From contig NIOB01000001.1 in NCBI GenBank assembly GCA_002189105.1, positions 682,001-746,000 of the forward strand: 64,000 bases of DNA. Direction: 5' to 3'. The DNA is from Saccharibacillus soli (GTDB taxonomy: Bacteria > Bacillota > Bacilli > Paenibacillales > Paenibacillaceae). The translations under genes were made by a program, and so were the position numbers. Below the pieces are notes generated by a model. The model was given only the letters and a program-made list of their open reading frames with translations. It had not been told where the DNA came from and did not search any database. The stretch's first letter is position 1. Every line of letters begins with the position of its first letter. Positions 24,757-33,266 of the stretch are shown here, in pieces.

Positions 24757-25788
24757 ATGAACCAAAAAGGAACGGCTGCAACGCAGACCCCGCATGAATT
24801 GGCCGGGTTGGATGATCGCCGCGCCGTCGAAATGTATAAATATATGCTGCTCGCACGCAAATTCGATGAGCGCTGCCACCTGCTTCAGCGGGCAGGCAAA
24901 ATCAATTTCCACGTATCGGGCATCGGCCAGGAAACGGCGCAGGTTGCTGCAGCGTTCGCCCTCGATATGGACAAAGATTATTTCCTGCCGTACTACCGCG
25001 ATTACGGCTTCATGCTGGCTGTTGGCATGACACCGCGCGAGCTGATGCTGTCGGCTTTTGCCAAAGCGGAAGACCCGAACAGCGGCGGACGCCAGATGCC
25101 GGGTCATTTCGGCAGCAAACGTCTGCGCGTGCTGACGGGATCGAGCCCGGTGACGACCCAGGTTCCGCACGCCGTTGGCGCTGCGCTGGCTGCCCGGATG
25201 CGCGGTGAAGAAGCCGTTTCGTTCGTGACGTTTGGCGAAGGTTCCAGCAATCAGGGCGATTTCCATGAGGGGGCGAACTTTGCGGGTGTGCAGAAGCTTC
25301 CGGTTATCCTGATGTGCGAGAACAACCAATACGCGATTTCCGTGCCGATTGCCAAGCAGTTGGCGGGCAAAGTGAGCGATCGTGCGCTGGGTTATGGCTT
25401 CCCTGGCTTCCGGGTGGATGGCAACGACGCGCTGGCCATGTACCGCGCTGTTCGTGAAGCGCGTGAACGCGGCGTAAATGGAGAAGGCCCGACGCTGATC
25501 GAAGCGATGATGTACCGCCTGTCGCCGCACTCGACCTCGGATAATGATCTGGCGTACCGTACGAAGGAAGAAGTGGACGCGAACTGGAAAAAAGACGGGA
25601 TTCCACGCTATAAACAATATCTGATTGAAGCGGGACTGTGGAGCGAGGAGCAGGAGGACGCCTATCTCAAGGAAGTCGCCCAGGAACTGAAGGAAGCGAC
25701 CGAATATGCGGACAAGGCTCCTTACCCGCGTGCAGAAGATACGCTGCTGCACGTCTATGCGGGCGATGGACAAGGAGGAGAAAACTGA
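24757..25788 (+). CDS. bkdAA: Branched-chain 2-oxoacid dehydrogenase E1 component, alpha subunit
   Basis: The product has 343 residues from ATG 24757, preceded by TAAGGAGG. Together with the beta subunit it decarboxylates branched-chain 2-oxo acids with thiamine diphosphate and passes the acyl group to lipoyl-E2, feeding branched fatty acid synthesis and Val/Ile/Leu breakdown. The thiamine diphosphate motif is FGEGSSNQGDFHEGANFA followed by CENNQYA; the usual GDG is GEG here, as in many branched-chain E1 alpha proteins. YRLSPHSTSDN is the conserved phosphorylation-loop region. The beta gene starts two bases after its stop. A pyruvate or acetoin E1 cannot be fully excluded by eye. Confidence 0.88.
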   Translation: MNQKGTAATQTPHELAGLDDRRAVEMYKYMLLARKFDERCHLLQRAGKINFHVSGIGQETAQVAAAFALDMDKDYFLPYYRDYGFMLAVGMTPRELMLSAFAKAEDPNSGGRQMPGHFGSKRLRVLTGSSPVTTQVPHAVGAALAARMRGEEAVSFVTFGEGSSNQGDFHEGANFAGVQKLPVILMCENNQYAISVPIAKQLAGKVSDRALGYGFPGFRVDGNDALAMYRAVREARERGVNGEGPTLIEAMMYRLSPHSTSDNDLAYRTKEEVDANWKKDGIPRYKQYLIEAGLWSEEQEDAYLKEVAQELKEATEYADKAPYPRAEDTLLHVYAGDGQGGEN

Positions 25789-25789
25789 T

Positions 25790-26773
25790 ATGCCGATGAT
25801 GGAATATATCGACGCCATTCGTCTGGCGATGAAGGAAGAGATGGAGCAGGACCCATCGGTCTTCGTGCTGGGTGAAGACGTAGGCGTCAAGGGCGGCGTG
25901 TTTACGACGACCAAGGGGCTTCAGGATCAATTCGGAGAAGACCGCGTCATTGATACACCGCTGGCGGAGTCTGCCATTGCCGGTGTAGCGATCGGAGCGG
26001 CCATGGTGGGTATGAAGCCGATTGCCGAGATGCAATATTCGGACTTCATGCTGCCGGCGACCAACCAGATTATCAGTGAAGCAGCCAAGATTCGCTACCG
26101 TTCCAACAATGACTGGGACTGCCCGGTTGTCGTACGTGCTCCGATCGGCGGCGGCATCTTCGGCGGTCTGTACCATTCCCAATGTCCGGAATCGATCTTC
26201 TTCGGTACACCGGGTCTGAAGATTGTTGCTCCTTATTCGGCCTATGATGCCAAAGGGCTGCTCAAAGCGGCGATCCGCGACCCTGATCCGGTTCTTTTCT
26301 TCGAAAATAAAAAATGTTATAAGCTCATTAAGGAAGATGTGCCCGACGACGACTATGTTGTGCCGATCGGCAAGGCCAATCTGCTGCGCGAAGGCGACGA
26401 TATTACTGTCATCAGCTACAGTCTGCCGCTGCATTTCGCTATGCAGGCCGCCGAGGAGCTGGAGAAAGAAGGCATCACCAGCCACATTCTCGACCTGCGT
26501 TCGCTCCAGCCGCTTGACAAGGATGCGATCGTGGAAGCGGTACGTCGTACCGGCAAAGTGCTGATCGTGCATGAAGACAACAAGACCGGCGGCATCGGTG
26601 GGGAAGTCGCCGCAATCATCGCTGAAGAATGTCTGTACGATCTGGATGCGCCGATCCGTCGTCTGTGCGGTCCCGACGCTCCGGCTATGCCGATCAACCC
26701 GCCGCAGGAAAAGTTCTTCATGCTCAGCAAAGACAAGCTGCTGGATGCGATGAGAGAACTGGCGCTGTATTAA
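25790..26773 (+). CDS. bkdAB: Branched-chain 2-oxoacid dehydrogenase E1 component, beta subunit
   Basis: The product has 327 residues, the usual length. ATG 25790 follows CAAGGAGGAG, which lies at the end of bkdAA. Family landmarks are VFVLGEDVGVKGGVFTTTKG near the N-terminus, DTPLAESAIAGVAIGAAMVG, the RAPIGGGIFGGLYHSQ loop and a C-terminal transketolase-like domain with VLIVHEDNKTGGIGGE. It completes the alpha2-beta2 E1 enzyme with the preceding gene. E2 follows 31 bases downstream. Confidence 0.9.
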   Translation: MPMMEYIDAIRLAMKEEMEQDPSVFVLGEDVGVKGGVFTTTKGLQDQFGEDRVIDTPLAESAIAGVAIGAAMVGMKPIAEMQYSDFMLPATNQIISEAAKIRYRSNNDWDCPVVVRAPIGGGIFGGLYHSQCPESIFFGTPGLKIVAPYSAYDAKGLLKAAIRDPDPVLFFENKKCYKLIKEDVPDDDYVVPIGKANLLREGDDITVISYSLPLHFAMQAAEELEKEGITSHILDLRSLQPLDKDAIVEAVRRTGKVLIVHEDNKTGGIGGEVAAIIAEECLYDLDAPIRRLCGPDAPAMPINPPQEKFFMLSKDKLLDAMRELALY

Positions 26774-26804
26774 TCGGGATTGTCCACATAGAGGAGTGAA
26801 CGCA

Positions 26805-28241
26805 ATGAGTACATCCAATGCTACACAAAAAGACATTACCATGCCGCAGCTGGCCGAGTCGCTGGTATCCGCGACAATCGCCAAGTGGCTGAAACGCCCG
26901 GGTGAGTCCGTGGATCTGTATGAGCCGATCTGCGAAGTCATTACGGATAAAGTCAATGCCGAGATTCCTTCCACAGAAGAAGGAATTATGGGTGAACTTC
27001 TGGCCGCCGAAGGCCAAGAAGTCGCCGTCGGCGAGATCATCTGCCGCATCGCGGTCGCAGGTGGCAGCCCTGAGACTTCCCAGCCTTCCAATGAAGCTGC
27101 GAGTAAGGCTTCTGGCCAAGTTCCCGCTGGAGCTTCCGCCGCTCCATCGGCAGCCCAAGCCTCGCAGCCTGCCGCTTCGCAGGCGGCGGGTGTGCCGCGT
27201 CCTGCGGGCGAGGCACGCGCCCGCTATTCGCCGGCGGTGCAGGCGCTGGCGGCGCAGCACGGCCTCGATCCGGCCGTGATTCCCGGCAGCGGCATGGGCG
27301 GCCGGGTGACGCGCAAGGACGTGCTCCAGTATCTGGAGCGCGGAGGCGCGTCCCAAGCGGCCTCGGCCGCTCCGGCGGCGCAGCCTTCGCCGCAGGCGAG
27401 TGCGGCTTCCATCGCCGCCCCGCAGCCGCCGCAGTTCGCAGCGCCTCAGGCAGCGGCGTACAATGAAGTCCGCCATTCCGGTCTGCATCTCAGCGAGAAT
27501 CCACCGCTGCCCAAGATCGAGATCGAAGACGGCGGACGCGGCAGCAATGAGACGTTCATCGACGTCACGCCGATCCGCAACACGATTGCGACGCGCATGC
27601 GTCAGAGTGTGGCCGAGATTCCGCACGGCTGGATGATGATCGAAGTCGATATGACCAATCTGGTCAAGCTGCGCAACAAATATAAAGACGAATTCAAACG
27701 CAAAGAAGGCGTCAATCTGACGTATCCGGCGTTTGTCATCAAGGCCGTGGTTAATGCGATCAAAGACTACCCGATCATGAACTCGGTCTGGGCGGTAGAC
27801 AAGATCATCGTGAAGCGTGACATCAATATCTCGCTGGCGGTAGGCACCGAAGATTCCGTACTGACCCCGGTTATCAAAAAAGCCGATCAGAAAAATATCG
27901 CAGGTCTTGCCATGGAGATCGACGATCTGGCTCGCCGCACGCGTGAACGCACGCTGAAGCTCGACGATATGCAGGGCGGGACATTCACCGTCAACAACAC
28001 GGGTTCATTCGGTTCAATCCTGTCGCAGCCGATCATCAACTATCCGCAGGCCGCCCAGTTGACCTTCGAGTCGATCGTGAAGCGCCCGGTTGTCATTAAC
28101 GACATGGTCGGCGTCCGCTCCATGGCGAACTTCTGTCTGTCGCTGGATCACCGGATTCTCGACGGTCTGATCTGCGGACGTTTCTTGCAGCGGGTGAAGG
28201 AGAACCTGGAAGGGTACTCGATGGATACGAAGCTGTATTAA
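26805..28241 (+). CDS. bkdB: Dihydrolipoamide acyltransferase (E2) of the branched-chain 2-oxoacid dehydrogenase complex
   Basis: The product has 478 residues from ATG 26805 (GAGGAG upstream). The lipoyl domain (about 10-85) has the lipoylated lysine in EVITDKVNAEI (Lys49). A long Ala/Pro/Ser-rich linker follows, then the peripheral-subunit-binding domain (about 143-180, RARYSPAVQALAAQHGLD and RVTRKDVLQYL), a second Ala/Pro/Gln linker, and the catalytic domain with the active-site SLDHRILDGL near the C-terminus. It carries acyl groups from E1 to CoA and forms the core of the complex. The linker codons are very G+C-rich. Two terminators follow. Confidence 0.9.
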   Translation: MSTSNATQKDITMPQLAESLVSATIAKWLKRPGESVDLYEPICEVITDKVNAEIPSTEEGIMGELLAAEGQEVAVGEIICRIAVAGGSPETSQPSNEAASKASGQVPAGASAAPSAAQASQPAASQAAGVPRPAGEARARYSPAVQALAAQHGLDPAVIPGSGMGGRVTRKDVLQYLERGGASQAASAAPAAQPSPQASAASIAAPQPPQFAAPQAAAYNEVRHSGLHLSENPPLPKIEIEDGGRGSNETFIDVTPIRNTIATRMRQSVAEIPHGWMMIEVDMTNLVKLRNKYKDEFKRKEGVNLTYPAFVIKAVVNAIKDYPIMNSVWAVDKIIVKRDINISLAVGTEDSVLTPVIKKADQKNIAGLAMEIDDLARRTRERTLKLDDMQGGTFTVNNTGSFGSILSQPIINYPQAAQLTFESIVKRPVVINDMVGVRSMANFCLSLDHRILDGLICGRFLQRVKENLEGYSMDTKLY

Positions 28242-28264
28242 GCGGTATGGAAGAGACGATCACG

Positions 28265-28296
28265 AAGATCCCGGCCATTGCGGTCGGGATCTTTTC
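28265..28296 (+). terminator. Terminator after bkdB
   Basis: AAGATCCCG pairs with CGGGATCTT around a 10-base loop, followed by TTTTC. Confidence 0.85.
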
Positions 28297-28355
28297 GTTT
28301 ATGACATTATGGTTCAAGGCAGACAAGGAGATTGGGATGGGCCTGGATCAAATAA

Positions 28356-28383
28356 AAAAGCCATCCGATGAGATGGCTTTTTC
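28356..28383. terminator. Second terminator, shared with the convergent small gene
   Basis: AAAAGCCATC and GATGGCTTTT are exact complements around CGATGA, with A and T runs on the two sides. It lies downstream of the minus-strand micropeptide gene as well as of bkdB. Confidence 0.9.
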
Positions 28384-28442
28384 TTTCATGCTAATCGACA
28401 ACATGTAACACCGCTCATGACTTAAAGCAGCTTCTGTTCCCC

Positions 28443-28538
28443 TTACAGGAACACTTCAAGCAGCCCGAGGAATACGGAGCCGACCATGGCGATCAGCATG
28501 ACCCAGATGAAGACCTTGAACCATTTCTTGTTTTGCAT
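28443..28538 (-). CDS. 31-residue single-span membrane micropeptide, Prli42-like stressosome partner
   Basis: The minus strand encodes a 31-residue peptide from ATG 28538 to TAA 28443, with GAGG upstream. It starts MQNKKWFKVFIWVMLIAMVG and ends in GLLEVFL. The pattern of a short basic N-terminus, a conserved MLIAM core and a C-terminal FL matches Prli42, the small membrane protein that tethers the stressosome (RsbR/RsbS) in Listeria and is widely conserved in Firmicutes. It is shorter than gene finders usually report. The call rests on pattern and length only. Confidence 0.7.
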   Translation of the reverse strand: MQNKKWFKVFIWVMLIAMVGSVFLGLLEVFL

Positions 28539-28696
28539 GAAGCTGTCAAACCTCTTTTCGTTAATAGTGGGAGAAAGCGCGGCGAAGGCGCCTTCTTTGG
28601 TTTTTCGCGCGATTCCTAGTAAGATAGGAGAGGAGAAACGGATAATCCGTTCATGGAATCTATTTTAGCTTATTGCGAAAGCGGAGGGAAGTTTGG

Positions 28697-29824
28697 ATGA
28701 TTGATACACAGAGGCTGGTGCATGAATTCCTTGAATTGGTGCAGATCGATAGTGAAACAAAAAATGAACGGCTGATTGCCGATGTATTGACCAGCAAGTT
28801 CAAGCTGCATGGGCTGGAAGTGACCGAAGATGATTCGGCATCGCGTTCCGGACATGGAGCGGGCAACCTGATCGCCCTGCTGCCAGCAACCGAAGGTGCA
28901 GACGCACCCAAGCTGTTCTTTACCTGCCATATGGATACGGTGGTACCAGGGCGCGGCATCAAGCCGGTCATTGGTGAAGACGGCTGGATTCGCAGCTCCG
29001 GCGATACCATCCTTGGCGCTGACGACAAAGCCGGTGTAGCCGCCTTGTTTGAATTGATCCGCGTCCTGCGTGAACAGGAGATTCCACACGGACAGATTCA
29101 GTTTGTGATTACGGCAGGCGAAGAATCCGGTCTGATGGGCGCACGTTCGATGGACGCTTCGCTGCTGGATGCCGACTTTGGCTTCGCTGTAGACTCGAAC
29201 GGCGAGATCGGCGAGATCGCCGTATCGGCTCCTGCCCAGGCCAAGATCACGATGGAGATTCATGGAAAGTCGGCACATGCCGGTGTGAATCCGGAAGATG
29301 GCATCAGTGCGATTCAGGTCGCCGGCAAAGCGATTTCGCGCATGAAGCTTGGTCGAATCGACAAGGACACCACCGCCAATATCGGCAGCTTCTCCGGTGG
29401 CGGAGCAACCAACGTGGTCACGGACTTTGCCAAACTGGAAGCCGAAGCTCGCAGCACCGTGCAGGAGAAGGTTGAGGCGCAGATTGCATCCATGAAGGAA
29501 GCGCTGGAATCCGCATGTCAGGATTTCGGTGCCAAAGCGGTCTTCGAGAGCCGCATGGTCTACCCTTCGTTCAGCCATACCGATGATTCCGAAGTCGTGC
29601 AGTTGGCGAAAAAAGCAGCCGGACAGCTGGGTCTTAGCGGACGCACGTTCCAGTCAGGCGGGGGCAGCGACGCCAACGTATTTAACGGACATGGCGTGCC
29701 TACCGTCAATCTGTCGGTGGGTTACGAGAATATCCATACGACTGATGAGAAGATCAAGGTCGATGATCTGAGCAAACTGGCCGAATTTGTGCTGGAGATC
29801 GTGCGCCAATCCGTACGACACTAA
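28697..29824 (+). CDS. M20-family metallopeptidase, PepT-like (YqjE-like)
   Basis: The product has 375 residues from ATG 28697 (GCGGAGGG upstream). It is a two-zinc aminoacylase/peptidase of the M20 family. The metal ligands are visible: CHMDTVVPG, ILGADDKAG and AGEESGLMGA with the catalytic Glu. The dimerisation insert (about 180-290, with SAHAGVNPEDG) is typical of PepT-like enzymes. It is cytosolic and probably trims tripeptides or hydrolyses an N-acyl amino acid. It lies upstream of nudF as a separate gene, and no partner indicates the substrate. Confidence 0.88.
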   Translation: MIDTQRLVHEFLELVQIDSETKNERLIADVLTSKFKLHGLEVTEDDSASRSGHGAGNLIALLPATEGADAPKLFFTCHMDTVVPGRGIKPVIGEDGWIRSSGDTILGADDKAGVAALFELIRVLREQEIPHGQIQFVITAGEESGLMGARSMDASLLDADFGFAVDSNGEIGEIAVSAPAQAKITMEIHGKSAHAGVNPEDGISAIQVAGKAISRMKLGRIDKDTTANIGSFSGGGATNVVTDFAKLEAEARSTVQEKVEAQIASMKEALESACQDFGAKAVFESRMVYPSFSHTDDSEVVQLAKKAAGQLGLSGRTFQSGGGSDANVFNGHGVPTVNLSVGYENIHTTDEKIKVDDLSKLAEFVLEIVRQSVRH

Positions 29825-29982
29825 CATTTAGCTTCATGTACCTTGCAGAAGCGATGGCGATAGGATTTTCCTGAAGAAAATGCGTGGATTTTGGAGGCAG
29901 GGCAGGATAACGCGAGATGCGGCAGCAGAGAAGGCGCAGGTCAGAATTCCCATTTTATCAAGTGAAGGGTGGAAGCGATGCG

Positions 29983-30546
29983 ATGGAACCGGGAAAAGAA
30001 AAACTGTGGGAAACGACGATAGGCAGCGAGCCTATTTTTGACGGCAAAATTATTAAAGTCCAGGTCGATACGGTAACGATGTCCGATGGCACAACCGCCA
30101 AACGTGAGATCGTCAAGCATCCGGGTGCAGTAGCGGTAGTGGCGATTCGGGATGGCAAGCTGCTGATGGTCGAGCAGTTCCGTCAGCCGCTGGGACGAAC
30201 GCAGATCGAGATTCCGGCAGGCAAGTTGGAGCCGGGGGAAGATCCGCGCGAAGCGGCAGCCCGGGAATTGGAAGAAGAGACCGGATACCAGGCGCCTGAG
30301 CTGATCCACCTTTCTTCCTTCTACACTTCTCCGGGGTTCGCGGACGAAATCATTCATTTCTATGCAGCCGAGCAGCTGACGGAAGGTACGCTTCAGCCGG
30401 ACGAAGACGAGTTTCTGGAATTGATGGAAGTGACCATGGAAGAAGCGTATGAGCACATTCGGGCAGGGCGAATTGGGGACGCCAAGACGCTGATGGCCGT
30501 ATACGCTTGGCAGATCAAACAGCTGACCGGCAATTGGCCGATCTGA
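29983..30546 (+). CDS. nudF: ADP-ribose pyrophosphatase (Nudix hydrolase)
   Basis: The product has 187 residues from ATG 29983, after AAGGGTGG (29965-29972); an upstream in-frame ATG at 29917 lacks a site. The Nudix box is GKLEPGEDPREAAARELEEE followed by TGY, matching G-x5-E-x7-REUxEExGU. The SFYTSPGFADEIIHFY segment after it, with proline 16 or so residues past the box, is typical of ADP-ribose pyrophosphatases. It hydrolyses ADP-ribose to AMP and ribose 5-phosphate. In Bacillus and Paenibacillus nudF also precedes fur and xerD, as here. Confidence 0.92.
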   Translation: MEPGKEKLWETTIGSEPIFDGKIIKVQVDTVTMSDGTTAKREIVKHPGAVAVVAIRDGKLLMVEQFRQPLGRTQIEIPAGKLEPGEDPREAAARELEEETGYQAPELIHLSSFYTSPGFADEIIHFYAAEQLTEGTLQPDEDEFLELMEVTMEEAYEHIRAGRIGDAKTLMAVYAWQIKQLTGNWPI

Positions 30547-30569
30547 AATGTTGAACGCGGCAGAAAGGT

Positions 30570-30599
30570 TTGACTTTAAACCCTGGTAACTTCTATAAT
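30570..30599 (+). promoter_or_regulatory. Sigma-A promoter of fur
   Basis: TTGACT, an 18-base spacer and a perfect TATAAT, 66 bases upstream of the fur start codon. Confidence 0.85.
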
Positions 30600-30665
30600 A
30601 GGGAACGTGAGTTTGACTGGAGAACGGCCGGCATGAACGGGCATGCTCCGAGGGGGAGGAGAAGC

Positions 30666-31121
30666 ATGGAAGCGCGGATCGATAAAATCAAACAACAGCT
30701 GCAGTCCAAGGGTTACAAGTTGACGCCCCAGCGGGAAGCAACCGTTCGCGTTTTGCTGGAGAACGAAGAAGACCATCTAAGCGCAGAAGACGTGTTTATG
30801 CTGGTCAAGGAAAAAGCACCAGAGATCGGTCTGGCTACCGTATATCGCACGCTTGAACTTCTGAGCGAGATGCATGTGGTGGAAAAGTTGAACTTTGGAG
30901 ACGGCGTTTCGCGGTATGATCTGCGGGGCGAGTCGAATAAGCATCATCACCATCATCTGATATGCGTACAATGCGGCAGCATGGACGAGATTCGGGAGGA
31001 CTGGCTGCTTCCGCTTGAAGAGCGGCTGGAGCAGGAATACCGCTTTACCGTCTTGGATCACCGGCTGGATTTTCAGGGCATTTGTCATCGCTGCCGGGAC
31101 AAACAGGACGGTAATGCGTAA
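30666..31121 (+). CDS. fur: Fur-family metal-responsive repressor
   Basis: The product has 151 residues from ATG 30666 (GGGGGAGGAG upstream). The winged helix covers about 1-80 with YKLTPQREATVRVLLENEED and LATVYRTLELLSE (DNA-recognition helix). The dimerisation domain has the His-rich metal site KHHHHHLICVQCG and a second C-x2-C pair (CHRC), a structural zinc site. Its place between nudF and xerD is the same as that of fur in Bacillus subtilis, which supports the iron-sensing member over PerR or Zur. A possible target palindrome lies upstream of glpK (46650-46668). A terminator follows. Confidence 0.9.
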   Translation: MEARIDKIKQQLQSKGYKLTPQREATVRVLLENEEDHLSAEDVFMLVKEKAPEIGLATVYRTLELLSEMHVVEKLNFGDGVSRYDLRGESNKHHHHHLICVQCGSMDEIREDWLLPLEERLEQEYRFTVLDHRLDFQGICHRCRDKQDGNA

Positions 31122-31173
31122 GCGATCAGGCAGCTGCGTATGGGTTTAGGATTTAAGGCGTAATCGCCACGGC

Positions 31174-31216
31174 AGGTCCCGGCGGATCGATCGAGATCCG
31201 TTCGGGGCTTTTTTTT
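31174..31216 (+). terminator. Terminator after fur
   Basis: GTCCCG-GCGGATC and GATCC-GTTCGGGGC form an interrupted hairpin followed by eight T. Confidence 0.85.
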
Positions 31217-31326
31217 GCGGCTTGAAGGAGATTCGCCAGAGCCGTGGAATCTTAATTCAAGGGGATGCAGAGCTTCGCCTGAAAGGGAGGAAGCGGTTTC
31301 TCAAGCAAGTTTGAAGGAGGCCACCA

Positions 31327-32211
31327 GTGAATACGCATTTGGACGCGTTTATTACGTATATGTCGGAGGAGAAACGGCGCTCCGCGAGTACACTCGAGTC
31401 GTATCGGAGGGATCTGATACAGTTTCTTGAGTTCGCGGATGGGCGCGGCTTGCAGGCCGTAGACGAGATTCGCAAATCGCATATCGCCGCTTACCTCAAC
31501 GAGATGAAGCGTTCCGGCAAGGCGTCGTCCACCGTCGTGCGCGCTTCGGTCTCCATTCGTTCGTTTTGCCACTATCTGATTCGGCAGTCGGTGATTACCC
31601 AAGACCCTTCTATGGATCTGGAGACGCCCAAGCCGGAGAAGAAGCTCCCGGTGGTTCTGTCAGTCGCTGAAGTAGAACAGCTGCTTGGTGCCCCTGACCC
31701 TTCCAACGCGCAGGGCGCAAGGGACAAAGCCATGTTGGAAGTACTGTACGCCACCGGCATCCGGGTATCGGAACTGATCTCGCTGAATCTCGGGGACATT
31801 GATTTGCAGCTTAAATTTCTGCGCTGCGGCGCCGCGGGCAAGGAGCGCATCGTGCCGATCGGACGCATGACTACCGAAGCGGTAGCGGCTTATCTGGGGC
31901 CGATGCGGGATCAATTGGTCAAGCATGGCGGCGAAGAAGCTTTATTCCTGAATCAGCTGGGTACGCGATTGACGCGGCAGGGATTCTGGAAGATCATCAA
32001 GAAGTACGCATCGGCGGCGGGCATCGAGACGGACATTACGCCGCACACGCTGCGCCATTCGTTTGCGGCCCACCTGCTGGAAAATGGGGCGGATCTGCGA
32101 TCGGTACAGGAAATGCTCGGTCATTCGGACATTTCGACGACGCAGGTGTATACGCACGTGATGAAACGCAATATGAAGGAAGTCTACGAACTGCATCATC
32201 CACGCGCTTGA
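31327..32211 (+). CDS. xerD: Tyrosine recombinase XerD
   Basis: The product has 294 residues from GTG 31327, preceded by GAAGGAGG. It resolves chromosome dimers at dif with XerC. The N-terminal SAM-like DNA-binding domain (1-100) is followed by the catalytic domain with all tyrosine-recombinase residues: Arg in YATGIRVSELISL, HTLRHSFAAHLL, GHSDISTTQVYTH with His and the nucleophilic Tyr. It lies in the conserved fur-xerD-punA order; the drm (pentomutase) gene that separates xerD and punA in Bacillus is missing. Confidence 0.95.
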   Translation: MNTHLDAFITYMSEEKRRSASTLESYRRDLIQFLEFADGRGLQAVDEIRKSHIAAYLNEMKRSGKASSTVVRASVSIRSFCHYLIRQSVITQDPSMDLETPKPEKKLPVVLSVAEVEQLLGAPDPSNAQGARDKAMLEVLYATGIRVSELISLNLGDIDLQLKFLRCGAAGKERIVPIGRMTTEAVAAYLGPMRDQLVKHGGEEALFLNQLGTRLTRQGFWKIIKKYASAAGIETDITPHTLRHSFAAHLLENGADLRSVQEMLGHSDISTTQVYTHVMKRNMKEVYELHHPRA

Positions 32212-32281
32212 GTCTCAAGCAGCTGTGGAGAAGCAGCCCTGCCATTTACTTAATCAATTTACTCAACGGAGTGTGAATACA

Positions 32282-33112
32282 ATGACCAATACCCCAACAA
32301 GTGCCAACCATATTCAGGAAGCTGCGGATTATATCCGCTCCAAGACCAACCTTACACCGGAGATCGGGCTTATTCTCGGTTCGGGTCTCGGTATTCTGGC
32401 GAATCTGATCGAAGATGCCGTCTCGATTCCTTACGAAGAGATTCCGCATTTCCCGGTCTCGACCGTTGAAGGACATGAAGGAGAACTGCTGCTGGGCACC
32501 ATTCAGGGTCGTCCGGTAGTTATGATGAAAGGGCGTTTCCACATGTACGAAGGCTATGCGCCTTCCGTAACGGCTTTCCCGGTTCGTGTGATGAAAAATC
32601 TGGGCATCGCCAGCCTGCTGGTGACGAACGCGGCGGGCGGCGTGAATACGTCGTTCGTGCCAGGCGATCTGATGCTGCTGTCGGATCACCTCAACCTGAC
32701 CGGCAACAGCCCGCTGATCGGGCCGAATGACAACGCGCTGGGCGTGCGCTTCCCCGATCTGTCTGAAGCGTACAGCCGCAGACTGCGTCAGGTGGCGAAG
32801 GACGCGGCTTCCGAGCATGCGTTTACGTTCAAGGAAGGCGTATACGCCGGACTGCTCGGCCCGTCCTACGAGACGCCAGCGGAGATTCGGATGCTGCGGA
32901 CACTTGGCGCGGATGCGGTCGGCATGTCCACCGTCTCCGAGACCATTGTCGCACGTCATGCCGGCATCGAAGTGCTGGGCATCTCCTGCATCACGAACAT
33001 GGCGGCGGGAATTCTGGATCAACCGCTCTCGCACGCAGAAGTCATGGAGACAGCGGAATTGGTCAAGGAGAAGTTCCTGAGTCTGGTGCTCAGCATTATT
33101 CCAAAAATGTAA
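32282..33112 (+). CDS. punA: Purine nucleoside phosphorylase (PNP I)
   Basis: The product has 276 residues from ATG 32282; the ribosome binding site GGAGTG is weak. It cleaves guanosine and inosine with phosphate in purine salvage. Landmarks are LILGSGLGILA, HFPVSTVEGHEG, the phosphate and base contacts in MKGRFHMYEGY, TNAAGGVN, and the C-terminal VGMSTVSETIVARH and CITNMAAG. It matches the trimeric PNP family. In Bacillus the gene is followed by dacF and the spoIIA operon; here lysA follows directly. Confidence 0.93.
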   Translation: MTNTPTSANHIQEAADYIRSKTNLTPEIGLILGSGLGILANLIEDAVSIPYEEIPHFPVSTVEGHEGELLLGTIQGRPVVMMKGRFHMYEGYAPSVTAFPVRVMKNLGIASLLVTNAAGGVNTSFVPGDLMLLSDHLNLTGNSPLIGPNDNALGVRFPDLSEAYSRRLRQVAKDAASEHAFTFKEGVYAGLLGPSYETPAEIRMLRTLGADAVGMSTVSETIVARHAGIEVLGISCITNMAAGILDQPLSHAEVMETAELVKEKFLSLVLSIIPKM

Positions 33113-33181
33113 ATTCGTCAGGCAGGGAATAAAAACACAAATCTCCTGTGGATTAATCCATTCAGGGTCAAACGGAGGGTC

Positions 33182-33190
33182 TGCTATACT
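33182..33190 (+). promoter_or_regulatory. Extended -10 promoter element for lysA
   Basis: TGCTATACT is an extended -10 box 77 bases upstream of ATG 33267. The -35 position has no good match. No lysine riboswitch was seen in the leader. Confidence 0.5.
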
Positions 33191-33266
33191 GGGTACAAAT
33201 CCCGGCGCAGGCCCTTTTGCTTCATACCAAATGGCCTGGGGTCCGGAACACATCGGAGGAATACAC

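Noticed and set aside
33113-33266. Lysine riboswitch ahead of lysA
   Set aside because: The leader is too short and lacks the L-box core.
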